DNA from: Aphanomyces cochlioides
Lineage: Eukaryota; Oomycota; Saprolegniomycetes; Saprolegniales; Verrucalvaceae
NCBI GenBank assembly: GCA_019828595.1
Contig: JAHQRK010000021.1
Coordinates: 682,001-746,000, forward strand
DNA length: 64,000 nucleotides
Direction of reading: 5' to 3'
Shown: in pieces, positions 22,418 through 32,525 of the stretch
How the letters are laid out: each line of letters opens with the position of its first letter
How positions within the stretch are numbered: position 1 is the first letter of the stretch
Translations under genes and position numbers: made by a program
Notes under the pieces: model-generated
Databases searched by the model: none
Seen by the model: only the letters and a program-made list of their open reading frames with translations
Told to the model about the DNA's origin: nothing

Positions 22418-23815
22418 CTATTCGTCCTCCTCGAGTAATTGTTGTGCTCGTTTTGTTGCTCCGAGCGCGACTGCTTGGTCGACTTGTGTCGCGACATGGA
22501 CGAGAGTGGCGGATGGAAACCCCGCGTGGAGGATATGCGTCTGGAGAATGGGCGATTTGAGCCCGCCGCCCGCCATGACAACCGCATCGACGCTCGAGAC
22601 GTTGGCCGCCGTCATGGCTTGTTGACACAGCGCTGCGCTTTGCGTCAACGACGAGTCCATGAGCCGCTGCAGCGTCGCCGCGGTAATTGACTGTTCCAAG
22701 TGCTTGGCCCCGCGTTGATCGGCGGTAAGGAACGGCAAATGGACTTGCGTGACGCGGCGACCTGTGGACAATTCGTGCTTGGCCGCTTCCGCCGCTTGGA
22801 AAAGTCGCTCCACGGCGAGGGAATCATGGCGGAGATCAATGCCATGTTTGTCCTCAAACGTCTGCGCCAAGTAGTCCACGACTTGCGCGGTCACGCCGTC
22901 GCCACTCAACGTCGTCGACGAGCTACAACCAGTCGACCGTGAGCAATGAGCTAGACCACGACGTGGCTAGACGTACATGGAGCTAAGGACGCTAGGAGAC
23001 GGCGACGACACGTCCAGAATCGAGCACGTCGAGACGGTGCCGCCCATGTCAAAGACAGCAACGGTTTGATCTTCCAGCGGCTCGTCGACAGCCATGACGG
23101 CGGCCACCGGTTCCGGAACAAAGTCCAAGACATCCAAGCCGGCATTGCCGAGGATTTCGCGGAGACGTGCATGGGATGGCTCGGAGTTTAAAGCGCTGGG
23201 AAGCGCGAGGACACAAGCTGTGCGTTCGTCAAAGGCCTGCGGTTCATGGTCAAGTAGATAGAGGTGGCGCTGGTACCTCTGGCATTTCCAGGGAGCTGCG
23301 GACAGAGCCATGAAGTGTCTCGACGAGGGTTTCCAAGACGCTGTCGACCGAGACGTCGTCCTCTTGAAGAATCGACTCGCCGCGGGGTTTTAAAAGCGCA
23401 TCGCGGAGGTTCTGGACGGCATTCTTCGTCGCGAGATCGCCGACGACGAGCTGGCCGTGGCGGATTTGAACAGCCATGCGCTCTGCGGCAAAGGAGTAGT
23501 GGTTCGGCCGGTCGACGTCGAGACCACACGCCTACAAGTTCGGGTCAAAGAAGCAACACGACGAAGACGTACTCGGGCGTGGACAGAACCGAGATCCAAA
23601 CCAAGGACCAGACGTGCTCGTTGACCTGTGGAGGTGGTGGACGTGCCGTTCTCCTCAGCTTCCCGTTGCATACGCACTCGTTCTTGCGCTCGAATGACAT
23701 ACCGCGTCGTAATGGCTAGACCAATCCCAACGGTGGCGATCACGAGCGGCAGACGTTCCCGTGGCGCCGAGGCATGCAAGCCACGAGTACACAGAAGCGT
23801 CGGCTTGCGAGTCAT
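22418..23815 (-). CDS. Hsp70-like ATPase, nucleotide-binding domain only
   Basis: Four exons: 23815-23573, 23531-23277, 23236-22977 and 22922-22418, with 41-, 40- and 54-bp introns ending TTGTAG or CGCAG; about 421 aa. The N-terminus is basic with a hydrophobic span (about 22-38, LPLVIATVGIGLAITTRYV), suggesting a signal anchor or organelle targeting. Hsp70/actin-fold ATPase motifs: LVLGLDLGSV (phosphate 1), VAVFDMGGTVSTCSI (phosphate 2) and VDAVVMAGGGLKSPIL (adenosine). The frame stops right after the NBD (QQLLEEDE), so the substrate-binding domain and lid are missing, as in HSPA13/STCH-type proteins. The chaperone role is therefore doubtful; an ATPase or adaptor role is more likely. It is head-to-head with the TPR gene, 56 bp between start codons. 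Confidence 0.8.
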
Positions 23816-23871
23816 GTTGTCGGCTTCGATCGAAGTTGCGACTTAAGTGCAGACGAACTTAAACCAAACTT
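23816..23871. promoter_or_regulatory. 56-bp head-to-head intergenic region
   Basis: Separates the ATG of the Hsp70-like gene (minus) and the ATG of the TPR gene (plus). At this size both promoters must overlap each other or the coding sequences, so co-regulation is likely (inference). Confidence 0.55.
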
Positions 23872-25001
23872 ATGGCAACCTTCGCGCGCAGATCCACACA
23901 TCGGTGGTTGAGTTCATGGACATCGCGACTGAAGGAGCGTCCGCAGGAAGCTTTCCAGCAGTTGGCGCTCTTTCCTGAGCTTGCGCAAAGTTCTGAAGCT
24001 CGCCAGGAGCACCAGTACGCTCGCGCGGTGGCGCCATTGAAACGCATGCTTGAAGTGTGCGAATCCATGGCCGCAGCGCAACCAGCTCTGGCCGTTGAAG
24101 CGGCGTGGCAGCTAGGCCAAGTCCATGCGCGCCTTGGCCATGTCGACGATGCCGTCAAGTTCTTCCGCCGCGATCAAGTGTACGGCTTGGACCAAGCAAT
24201 TCGAACGTTGCTGGTGCATGGCGACGCTGACAAAGCTGTGGCTCTCCTGGGCTCGAACGAAAAGCAAGCTCTAGAGCCGACTAGCGCCGAGCTCTATGGC
24301 CAAATCGCGCAGTATATCAAGGAAGGAACGCTGTCGGCTCTGTCCTCGCCGTCTCTGGACAACGCCGACACTGTGGGGCTTGCTAATGCCGCCGCTTTGT
24401 TGGTCGCTCAGAGCAGCGTCAAGTTTACCGCTGAGTCGAGCTCCTTGACCGCGCTTTCTGACGACGATAAAGCGCTGTTCCAGCAAGCAGAAACGCTTTG
24501 GCTTCGAGCTACGGAAGCAGCAGGAGCGACGGACGAGGAGAACGAGCTCTGGACAGCATGGAGTTGGGCCAACTTGGGTGAGTTGTATCTAGCGCAAGGT
24601 CGGGACGAAGACGCGCTCAATATCCTTGGGAAAGCGCTCAAAGTCCAAGAAAAGCGACCGGAAGAGCCTCTCCACCTTGCACGAACGCTCGGGTTGATCG
24701 CGGTGAGCGTCCTCTGACTTGACGGCGGCGCTAACTTTGGTTGTAGATGGGCTACCATCGTCTCGGCCAAGCCGTCACAAGCGAAGGACTCTTCGCGACG
24801 AGTTTGGAAACCTTCCTAGCGCATCAAAGCCATCTCAACCGTGTCGAGACGCTCCTCCACGGCAAGACTTTGATCGGCTACGGCCGATTGCTCGAGCAAT
24901 GGGACAAGCGTGAAGCTGACGGTGCCAACCAAGTCGCGGCTGGTCAACAAGTTCTCGGCACTCAACCCGTGCCATATTGGCTCCCTCTCTTTATCCTCTA
25001 G
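23872..25001 (+). CDS. TPR-repeat protein, probably mitochondrial
   Basis: Two exons (23872-24702, 24747-25001) over a 44-bp GTGAGC...TTGTAG intron; about 361 aa. The first 25 residues (MATFARRSTHRWLSSWTSRL) are Arg/Ser-rich, without acidic residues, fitting a mitochondrial presequence. The rest is helical with TPR-like units, for example AVEAAWQLGQVHARLGHVDDAVKFF and AWSWANLGELYLAQGRDEDALNILGKAL. Such repeats mediate protein-protein contacts. The head-to-head partner is an Hsp70-like ATPase, a plausible functional link because TPR proteins often bind chaperones, but nothing in the sequence proves it. Confidence 0.75.
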
Positions 25002-26288
25002 ATGCATGGAACTCTAGCCATTGTCTACTCAATCCAGGGCAGCTTCATGATGCATTGCCGTCCTGGAACGGCGCAAGCTTGTGGCTGCGCGTTGGCATAC
25101 AGGTCCAACTCCATATAGACGCTCGGAACGTGAGCAATGAATGCTGCGAGTCGCGCGATTGGGGGCGGCACGGGTGCAAACTGACGGAAATGCACCGCAG
25201 TGAAAGAGGAGCCGTGTAGATACGTGGAAAGCGCCACCTGGCGATAGAAGTAAGGTGCATTCGAATTCTCGCTCCTGTTACGATGCAGCCTGGTACAACG
25301 TCTAGCGAGGTGTATTCGTCTTCCTGCCATGCTGCGCACTCTTCCCATGCTGTAGAACACTCTTGGCAGTGTGTACGCTGCTCTATGTTGTTCTAGTCCA
25401 CACGCTTATACCGGTACAAACACCTGACGGAAACGCCATTGCTTGGATGATGCTCGCGTCTCATGGTGTACCATGTACTCTTCGAAACTCTATCTACCCC
25501 AATCAGGTTTCAACAGGTAAACTTTTATTTTTTACAGGTATAAAATTATAAAATAACATAATCAGTGTTAACCTACATAATATGATATATATAAAAATAA
25601 GTTGTAATCAAAAATTATTCTTCAAGGTATTTTTGGATCGAGGTAACATCGACAATGGTCAACATCCAGTCATGCATCCAGCGATGCATGCCACATGGCG
25701 CGGCGGAACAATGAAGCCACGGAAGTAATGTTATCTTTGTTGCATCCAAACGTGCGATCCCAAGAGCTCAATATTGTCTTTTCCGACAGTCTCAAGAGCG
25801 CATCAATCTTCAATCTTCTTGGTTGCATAGCGTATATATCTCTGTAAATTCTCCTCTCGGGCTCAGCGGCCGAGCAGAGCAGAATGTGTACAACTTGAAG
25901 TCAGATGGACCAGATGAAGGTGGAGTGTGTTACATGGCTTTGTGTTTCTCTTCCACTTCATGAATCCGTCAAGAGCGAGCGAGAGAGAAGAAATTGTCGT
26001 TCCAGCCACCAAACAACGTCCACCAGACTGTCGCTGCGGTGGTCAAAGCACGGCGTTGCTCCATGGCCAATGTCCAACCTGATTGACACACCACATAAGC
26101 ATTTATGATATACTGCAATATTAATTGAAACTTTGACTTTAAACTGTAAGTTTGTATTAGGTTTAAATATTTGAATAAAAATACATGGTTTGTATCCCAT
26201 GATATGATGCACTTGGCAGTCGTCGTCGTTCTGCCATGTAACTCGCGCACCACCTGGCAGAGATGGCGATGATGGTAATGCGCTGGCT
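25002..26288. other. intergenic 1.3 kb inside the IR1 centre
   Basis: Minus frame 25025-25360 (111 aa) is open but has no recognisable motif. 25520-25630 is strongly AT-rich. I found no mobile-element motif. It contains the promoter of the GH17 gene. Confidence 0.4.
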
Positions 26289-27896
26289 GTGGCATTTGGC
26301 AAACGGCTCGAAACCCCCGAGATGGACGAATTGTCAACGCCAACGACGCCCGCAGGGCCTGTCGTATCGAAATGGACCTTCTCTCCCACGAAGAAGAAGA
26401 TTGCGAGTGCTGTCGCCGCCGTTGGTGTGCTCGGCACGACCGCCGCTGTCATTGCGATCAACACGAGCTCGACCGTGCGCGAAGACTCGACGAGCGTTCG
26501 CACGAGTTCTGGAGCGTGCTCTGGTGTCACGTACGATTCGTTTCAAGCAGGTGACGCTGACAAGCACTTTGCCGTGATCAAATCGCGTTTCTCCAACGTC
26601 CGCACGTATCAAACGCTCGTGGAAGGCACGTCCAAGGGATCGGTCAACTTGATCGATATCGGTGCGAAGGCCGGTCTTGGCATGGCTTGCGGTCTCTGGA
26701 TCCGCATGGGCGACAGTGGTTTCTTTGACCGCGACTTGAAAGCCCTCGTCGATGGAATCAAGCGCAACCCAGGCACGTGTCAGCAAGTGTACGTCGGGAA
26801 CGAAGACATCTCGTCGGGTGTGAGCAAAGACACTCTCTTGTCTCGCATCGGCTCGGCCAAGTCGGCCTTGAAAGCCGCGGGGATCTCTGTCCCCGTCGGC
26901 ACGGTCGAAACCGATGCTGTGATGAAGAATCCCGCCAACAGCGACCTGGCCGTTGCGTGCGATGTGATCGGTATCAACGTCTACCCGTACACGAGCGGCG
27001 CCGGCATCAACGACCTCACGATCCGCTTCAATGCCGTCGCGAGCATGTACGGCGGCAAAGTCCATTTGACCGAAACGGGCTGGCCGAGCGCCGGTACTGC
27101 CTTGGCCACGTTTGACAACGCCAAGAAGTACTGGACGGACTACCAAACGTGGAAGAATTCCAACGGCGGGGAATGCCCCTACTACTTTCAATTCCACGAC
27201 GTGCCCATCAAGGGCGGCGACGAAGCGCACTTTGGTCTTTCGTCCGACGGGTCGACGTGGAAGTATGACATTGCGCCGACTCCAACGACTGCGGCGCCAA
27301 CTCCTGCCCCCACGACCGTGGCTCCAACGCCAGCCCCCACGACAGCGGCGCCGACGCCAGCCCCAACTCCTGCACCTACTCCAGCTCCTACTCCAGCGCA
27401 AACCCCCGCGCCGACGCCTTCCGCCACACTCGACGCCAACTTGACCAACTCGACCAATTCTTCCACCACTTGGGTCCCCACGACGTTGGAGCCCGACTTG
27501 AACTCGACTTTGAGCAACTCGTCGTCGATCGTGAGCCCTGAAAACGTGAGCAATGACGTCTCAGGTGCTGCTGGGACTGACGCATCTGCGTCGTCCACGT
27601 CGGCGGATGGATCGACCCCTTCGGCTGCAACGTCCTCGACCGGCAAGGACACGACCGTCAAGACAAGCGAGGGCAGAGAAAGCTCGAGCAACGCCGGCAC
27701 GATCGTCGCTGGCGTTCTCGGTGGTCTCGTCGGTGTGGCTGCCGTCGCGGCTGTCATCATGTTTGCGATCCGCAACCGCCGCCAGGTCGACGAAGAAAAG
27801 CAACTGGAATTCCAAACGGGCGACTTTTTCGTCGAGAGCAATCGCAGCAGTCAACTCTCGGCATGGCAGCGCGCGCCATCGGTCGCCGTGCTGTAA
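26289..27896 (+). CDS. GH17 endo-1,3-beta-glucanase, membrane-anchored
   Basis: Single-exon 535-aa protein. A hydrophobic segment at about 37-57 (KIASAVAAVGVLGTTAAVIAI) looks like a signal anchor. The catalytic GH17 domain (about 75-325) has the acid/base Glu in VYVGNED and the nucleophile Glu in LTETGWPS. A Pro/Thr/Ala-rich repeat linker (APTPAPTT units, about 337-378) and a Ser/Thr-rich, probably O-glycosylated stretch lead to a C-terminal membrane helix (TIVAGVLGGLVGVAAVAAV) and a short charged tail. GH17 enzymes cut beta-1,3-glucan, the main oomycete wall polymer, so a role in wall remodelling or glucan breakdown is likely. The 3' third lies in the right IR1 arm and is duplicated in truncated form at 21692-22197. 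An alternative Met at residue 12 is possible. Confidence 0.88.
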   Translation: MAFGKRLETPEMDELSTPTTPAGPVVSKWTFSPTKKKIASAVAAVGVLGTTAAVIAINTSSTVREDSTSVRTSSGACSGVTYDSFQAGDADKHFAVIKSRFSNVRTYQTLVEGTSKGSVNLIDIGAKAGLGMACGLWIRMGDSGFFDRDLKALVDGIKRNPGTCQQVYVGNEDISSGVSKDTLLSRIGSAKSALKAAGISVPVGTVETDAVMKNPANSDLAVACDVIGINVYPYTSGAGINDLTIRFNAVASMYGGKVHLTETGWPSAGTALATFDNAKKYWTDYQTWKNSNGGECPYYFQFHDVPIKGGDEAHFGLSSDGSTWKYDIAPTPTTAAPTPAPTTVAPTPAPTTAAPTPAPTPAPTPAPTPAQTPAPTPSATLDANLTNSTNSSTTWVPTTLEPDLNSTLSNSSSIVSPENVSNDVSGAAGTDASASSTSADGSTPSAATSSTGKDTTVKTSEGRESSSNAGTIVAGVLGGLVGVAAVAAVIMFAIRNRRQVDEEKQLEFQTGDFFVESNRSSQLSAWQRAPSVAVL

Positions 27897-30697
27897 ATCG
27901 TCTCTCAATGCTATCGCCTTTTTTGTGTTTGTTCCGGGAGTTCTCTCGTCTGTCTCGCCGTCGAGGTCTTCCCCTTGGCGCGGCATTCGCAGCGTTACAT
28001 GGAAAAACGGCTGTAGGATGTCGCCCAAGAAGAAAGCCGTCAAGGGGAAACCCCACGCGGAATCGGCGCCGCAAACTTCGCCAGCTCAAGATGAACGGCT
28101 CAAGGCTCTCTACGACCAAGCCATGGCGGCGTATGTCAATCAGCGTCGACTCTATCTAGAACAGCAAGAACGACAGGCCATGCTGGCTGCTGAAGTCGAG
28201 TCCGCCATGGTGGAGCAGCAGTCGTTGTCTTCACCACGAGCGACCAAGGTAGAGTTTAGTCACCGCCTCTTGACAGCTTTGCATCTTGGCGTGGCTTGCG
28301 ATAGCTCGCCGTCGAGTAGTCGGTCGATTCGATCGCTCGCTTGGGGGTTTCAAGGCGTAGGTTGTTGGTCGCTAGCTCTGGATGATCGTTCTTTTTCCAG
28401 GCGACGCTCCTAAGCGCCACCGTGGCGTGCGTGACGAGCCTCAACGACACGACGGACGCGATTGTGAACGCTTGTGGGCGATGGATCGTGCAGTGGAAAG
28501 ATATCGGCGTCTGGACACCGACCGGCAAAGCGCCGCGCCTGTCATCCTACGAGCAACAAGACATCCATCGGTTGAAATCCAACGATGCAAAGACGTGTAC
28601 CCCGTCGAGCATGCCCGTCGACACCGTCATGACTCGAGCGATGACGCTGGTCGAGTCGAGCTCAGCGTAGACTGCTCACGATCGCTTCTAGGCACTGCTG
28701 CATGGTTTAGCTCCACCAACATCGATGGAGATAGCGCTCGCCATGGCGAAAACCACCTCGCATGACGAAACGCAAGACGTTGTGCGGTATCTCGTCATGC
28801 TTCTCCTCGGCATCTTGCAAGGCGTCGCCAAGGCCAAGCTCCTCCTGCCGTACTTTGTCGCGCGCGGTTTCCCCCAGGATTACTGGATCAAGCAGCCCGT
28901 GGCGGCGCCACTCCGACGGGTACGGTGCTCACTCGATCTGCGCTAGTAGAGCTAAACACACGTCCAGGTGATTGAGCGCTTGCCAGCCACTCGATTTGAC
29001 GACAAGCGCATCGACTACATTGCGAACGGTTGACGTCGTTTCTCGTCTTGGATCCAAGTGACTTGTGTAGCGCATGCGGTGACGACTTTGGAGATGGCTC
29101 TGGCGATGTTTCAAGCTGCAGACAGTCGTGCCGACGGGTGCGAGCGCGTCGCCGACGTCGCGCATCCTCACAGCGCAGTCGGATCGACCGTCGGGATCCT
29201 TTTGGGTACCTTTCCCCGCTCACGACAGCAATTTGTTGAGGCTTGTAGGCGCTTACTACCCCGAGTCCAATCTCCAAACGTTGCCTCGATTGCAGTTGTC
29301 CGAGATGGTCCTGACGCTGTTTCGCCACGGCTACGTCTTTGCTCTACGCCGCGCTTCGACAGTGTCGTCCAGTTGCCACACCAGCAGCTTCCAGACCGCG
29401 TGGACGTTGTATCTCCACGGCGCAAAGCGCTTGACGGCCGTGCTTGCCAAAGTCGACCAGACCATTCACGCCGTGGATCCGCGCGAGCACAAACTCGGCG
29501 CGGCGTTTGAACCGCTTTACAATACACTCGACGACTTGCGCGTCGACATGGCGGCCTTTCACCACGCGTATCATCAGCTCGAGGTACCTCGTTGCGACGA
29601 CAGAGCCGTCGTCTTTCACACATTGCCTTGTAGTCGTCGCTGGTCCCGCCGCCGCCAATCCCGCTAGCTCCACCGATCGAGCCGGCCTTGAGCTCTGCAG
29701 GTTTGCATGATTCACGTCATGACGTGGCAGTACCAGAGTTGAGTAGTCACGACAGAGAGACCAACAAAGCAATCGAAAGAAACATCACCACAGAGGACAA
29801 CAGCAAGTCGAACGTCTAGCCGACGGAGTGCAGTGAAACCTCAGAAGAAGACGCCACGAGATGCTCAAACCTTGGCGAAAATGCACCTCCAAGGTACTTT
29901 ATCCGATCGATATGGCAGTCTTCGAGCTTCAGTCAAGGTTGAATACGAAAGATTCATCGAGGCTAAGCAGGTTCTCATTGCCTAGACGCACTTTGAGTCT
30001 CTCCTGGATCGCCTTGCTACCGAATTAGACGGCGCTCTTCGACGGGATCAAGCCATCGAGGCTTGGGCGATTCGAGCAGACGTCGCTGCGGCATTGGCCT
30101 CCAATCAAGACAACCTTGGAGAAATCCAGGAGAATCTCGCCAGCGGCCACGTCAACCTGTCCAACAAAGCGCTCATGGCCTCTCTGTCCAAGTACAGCCG
30201 TCTCATCACGCTCCACCATGGCCGTCATCTTTGCGCTCCAGTCGACAATGTCTTTTGACAAATTGCAATTTTCTATCGATTGACATTGTACTTATTTAGA
30301 GCAATTTGAAAACTTTCAGCCAATCAAATAGCTTTGAAATCTGACTGGGAAATCTGACTAGCCATCTGTGCTTTATCTTCTAACGTAGAGAGCTCGGATC
30401 TTGCTGGAGTCTAGCCAATGCTTGATTTTCGTCTTACTGTCTAGGATCACCTCAAAGAAAACCACGCGATACTGGTCGTTTTTCAACTCCAGTGTCGACA
30501 GCACTCCCCTTAAATCAATTGTCTGAATGTACTTATTTAAAGTAAACATTGTCCATATCGACCAATCATATTGCGTGATTTTTGTCGACCCCTGAGTTGC
30601 AGTCACGTTAAAACAATTTCACACTATACGCCACACAGCAGCGGCCTGTTCAGTCGATCCAAGCTGCTCTAGACTCTTATTCTCTATGTTTGAGTAT
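27391..30697 (-). repeat. inverted repeat IR1, right arm (3,307 bp)
   Basis: Counterpart of 18891-22197. Its inner end falls inside the GH17 coding sequence at the end of the APTPAP linker; its outer end is at atactcaaac/gtttgagtat. 5,193 bp separate the arms. Confidence 0.95.
28018..30258 (+). CDS. conserved hypothetical protein, right copy
   Basis: Nine exons are consistent with splice sites and phase: 28018-28248, 28401-28649, 28692-28919, 28968-29028, 29071-29205, 29249-29583, 29634-29700, 29747-29937 and 29986-30258; about 589 aa. The N-terminus is Lys-rich then coiled-coil-like (YLEQQERQAMLAAEVESAM). The middle is helical (VVRYLVMLLLGILQGVAKAK; LSEMVLTLFRHGYVFALRR), followed by a Pro-rich linker (SSLVPPPPIPLAPPIEPA) and a basic Ser/Thr-rich stretch. 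A helical tail ends it. I do not recognise a family or catalytic motif. Every exon junction keeps frame, so this is a real, intact gene and not a by-product of the repeat. It begins 121 bp after the GH17 stop. Confidence 0.7.
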
Positions 30698-31016
30698 GAA
30701 TAGCATCCAACCACTGGCGTCACACCGCTTCCAACGACGTGGGTTTCAATCCCATGGTGTTGGCCAAGGGTCGCAAATGGAGTCGACAATCCAGCGGCGT
30801 CGATGTGCCGCCCCCTCGCGCCCCCCCCTCCGCTGCTCCCCACTGGAGGCTGTTGCACCCACGGCGCTGTACAAATTGGCTGGTTTCCCGTCGATAATGC
30901 GGTGTGGCGTGTTAAGAAATGCCGCCGCTTCAACCACGACGAGAGTCACTCCACGTTAGATTTCGAGCTGACAAGAGGTTTCAACGCTAACGACAATCCA
31001 TGGACTGGAGACAGGA
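30698..31016. other. junction outside the right IR1 arm, with diverged segment copy 2
   Basis: 30780-30930 resembles the reverse complement of 22198-22320 (about 80% by eye) and includes homopolymeric C/G runs. On plus it encodes the shared peptide form QIGWFPVDNAVWRVKKCRR. No complete gene. Confidence 0.55.
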
Positions 31017-31963
31017 CTACGTGTCCATCGCTTCTATCTGTAAGCTTGGAAACGCGTTGGAATCGACGAGGAGGTTTCGCGCCGACGTGCACATCTCATG
31101 GAGCAGCTTGGTCACCTACAAACCACATTCAACGACCACAAAGGTGGGCAATCGTCAACGTACTCGGTTCATCTCGTGGCGAATCAGTTCAGGTCGCATC
31201 GTGTCGGTCCATTCCAAGATAACTTGGAGGTCTGTCGTCATGCGGGCAGCGCGGAGTTGTGCTTGCTTTAGTTCATTCTGCCGGTCAAAGATCGTTTTGT
31301 CGGTCGCACGTTCGAGTTTCCGCGCGGCGGCAACGACCAGCAAACGCATCTCGTCTTCCACATCGAGCAGCGTCTACAAGCGCACGAATTAGATGGAAGA
31401 CGCAACGCTCAGACGTGTAGTTGCGCCAGTTTGTCGAGCTTGGCTTCGAGCGGCATGACGATCGTGGCGAGGATTTGAGTTCCCGTGGAGAGACACAAGT
31501 TGGCCATCCCTTGGCCCATCTTTAAAAACTCCGCGTGCGATTGTTCAACCAAAGCGGAGGCATCTGCCTCGACCAGAGCAGTCCATACATAACCCATGTC
31601 GATTGTCGTCGTGGCTAGAGTCTTGACATGAGCTACAAGTTCGCGCATGTCTTTCACGAGCGCAGCGTGGTTTCGTTTGGACACGTCGAGCTGTTTGCGT
31701 TGCGATTGCGTGACCGTTTGAGCTTGTCCAAAGACTGCACGCACAGGAGCCGAGTGAATCCATTTTTGAATTGCAAGGCGGCGCTTGTCGCGAATACGCT
31801 CGGACAACGGGCGGTTCTGGAACTCTTGGACAAAGCGTTCGAGCTGGATCCATCGTTCCATAGCACCATTCGGCGCAAGGAGAAGATGGTGCTTGGAATT
31901 CTCCACGAGCGCTAGCACGCCTTCTTCGCTGTTGATATGGAGAGCACTAGGGATATCTTCCAT
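31017..31963 (-). CDS. hypothetical helical protein
   Basis: Three exons: 31963-31415, 31373-31164 and 31115-31017, with introns of 41 and 48 bp (GTCTGA...TTGTAG, GTACGT...TTTGTAG); about 285 aa. The start Met (MEDIPSALHI) is preferred to an upstream in-frame Met at 32068 because conservation-like composition begins there. The protein is mostly amphipathic helix (KLERATDKTIFDRQNELKQ; MRELVAHVKTLATTTIDMG) with no membrane segment or known motif. Not recognised. Confidence 0.6.
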
Positions 31964-32525
31964 ACCTTCTTCAAGAATGCAGTGGCAAGAGAGAGAGAGG
32001 CCATGGTTTCTGTGTGACTTCCATGGGACGAAGTCACGACGTCGCTCTTTCGTTCTGTGTGAAATCAATCGCGAGATATCATTGGCTAAAATAATTTAGC
32101 AAGGCCAATTAAATCGCGTAATATCGAGTAAAAGGTCTTTAAAGTGGCATTTGATTGGCTAAAAATAATACAAATACAATTGACTAAATGAATAAATTCA
32201 AATAATATCATTGATTTATTGTGTTCAGTAGCATGGTTTGGAATGGTGTCCGTGATGTCGTCGATAGAGAATAACATGAAAGACTGTAAATGTCCTGGAG
32301 AATATAGAAAGAAAGGTTTTGAATGCACCGTTGTCAATTGCTACCCGAAGTTGGTGTGAAGGAAACTATATGAAAGATCGTGCAGTGAATTACTTGATTG
32401 GCTGAAATATTATTGAATGAGTTATACTTTGTTTCTGTATTGAAAATTAGATATATCATTTAAATAAATAGAATTTCAAATATATTTTTATTGGTGGAAA
32501 TTATTAATTTTGCTCAATTTCCAAC
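31964..32525. other. AT-rich intergenic region
   Basis: Strongly AT-rich (32085-32525) between two divergently transcribed genes. Several ATTTAAA/ATTAAT words; no gene or repeat recognised. Likely holds the promoters of both flanking genes. Confidence 0.45.

Noticed and set aside
26334..27401. 355-aa open frame antisense to the glucanase
   Set aside because: Arg/Gly-rich composition with no motif; it mirrors the codon bias of the GH17 gene and its Pro/Thr repeat.
27188..27841. 217-aa antisense frame with hydrophobic stretches in the glucanase 3' half
   Set aside because: Complement of the APTPAP and Ser/Thr-rich coding region; no start context or splice logic of its own.
30700..30760. tRNA-like piece (a T-arm-like gtgggtttcaatcccat next to a 5-bp acceptor-like pairing)
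   Set aside because: Only about 57 nt between the pairing ends, no acceptable anticodon arm or D arm, and box B differs from consensus at two positions. Probably chance, or at most an eroded SINE head.
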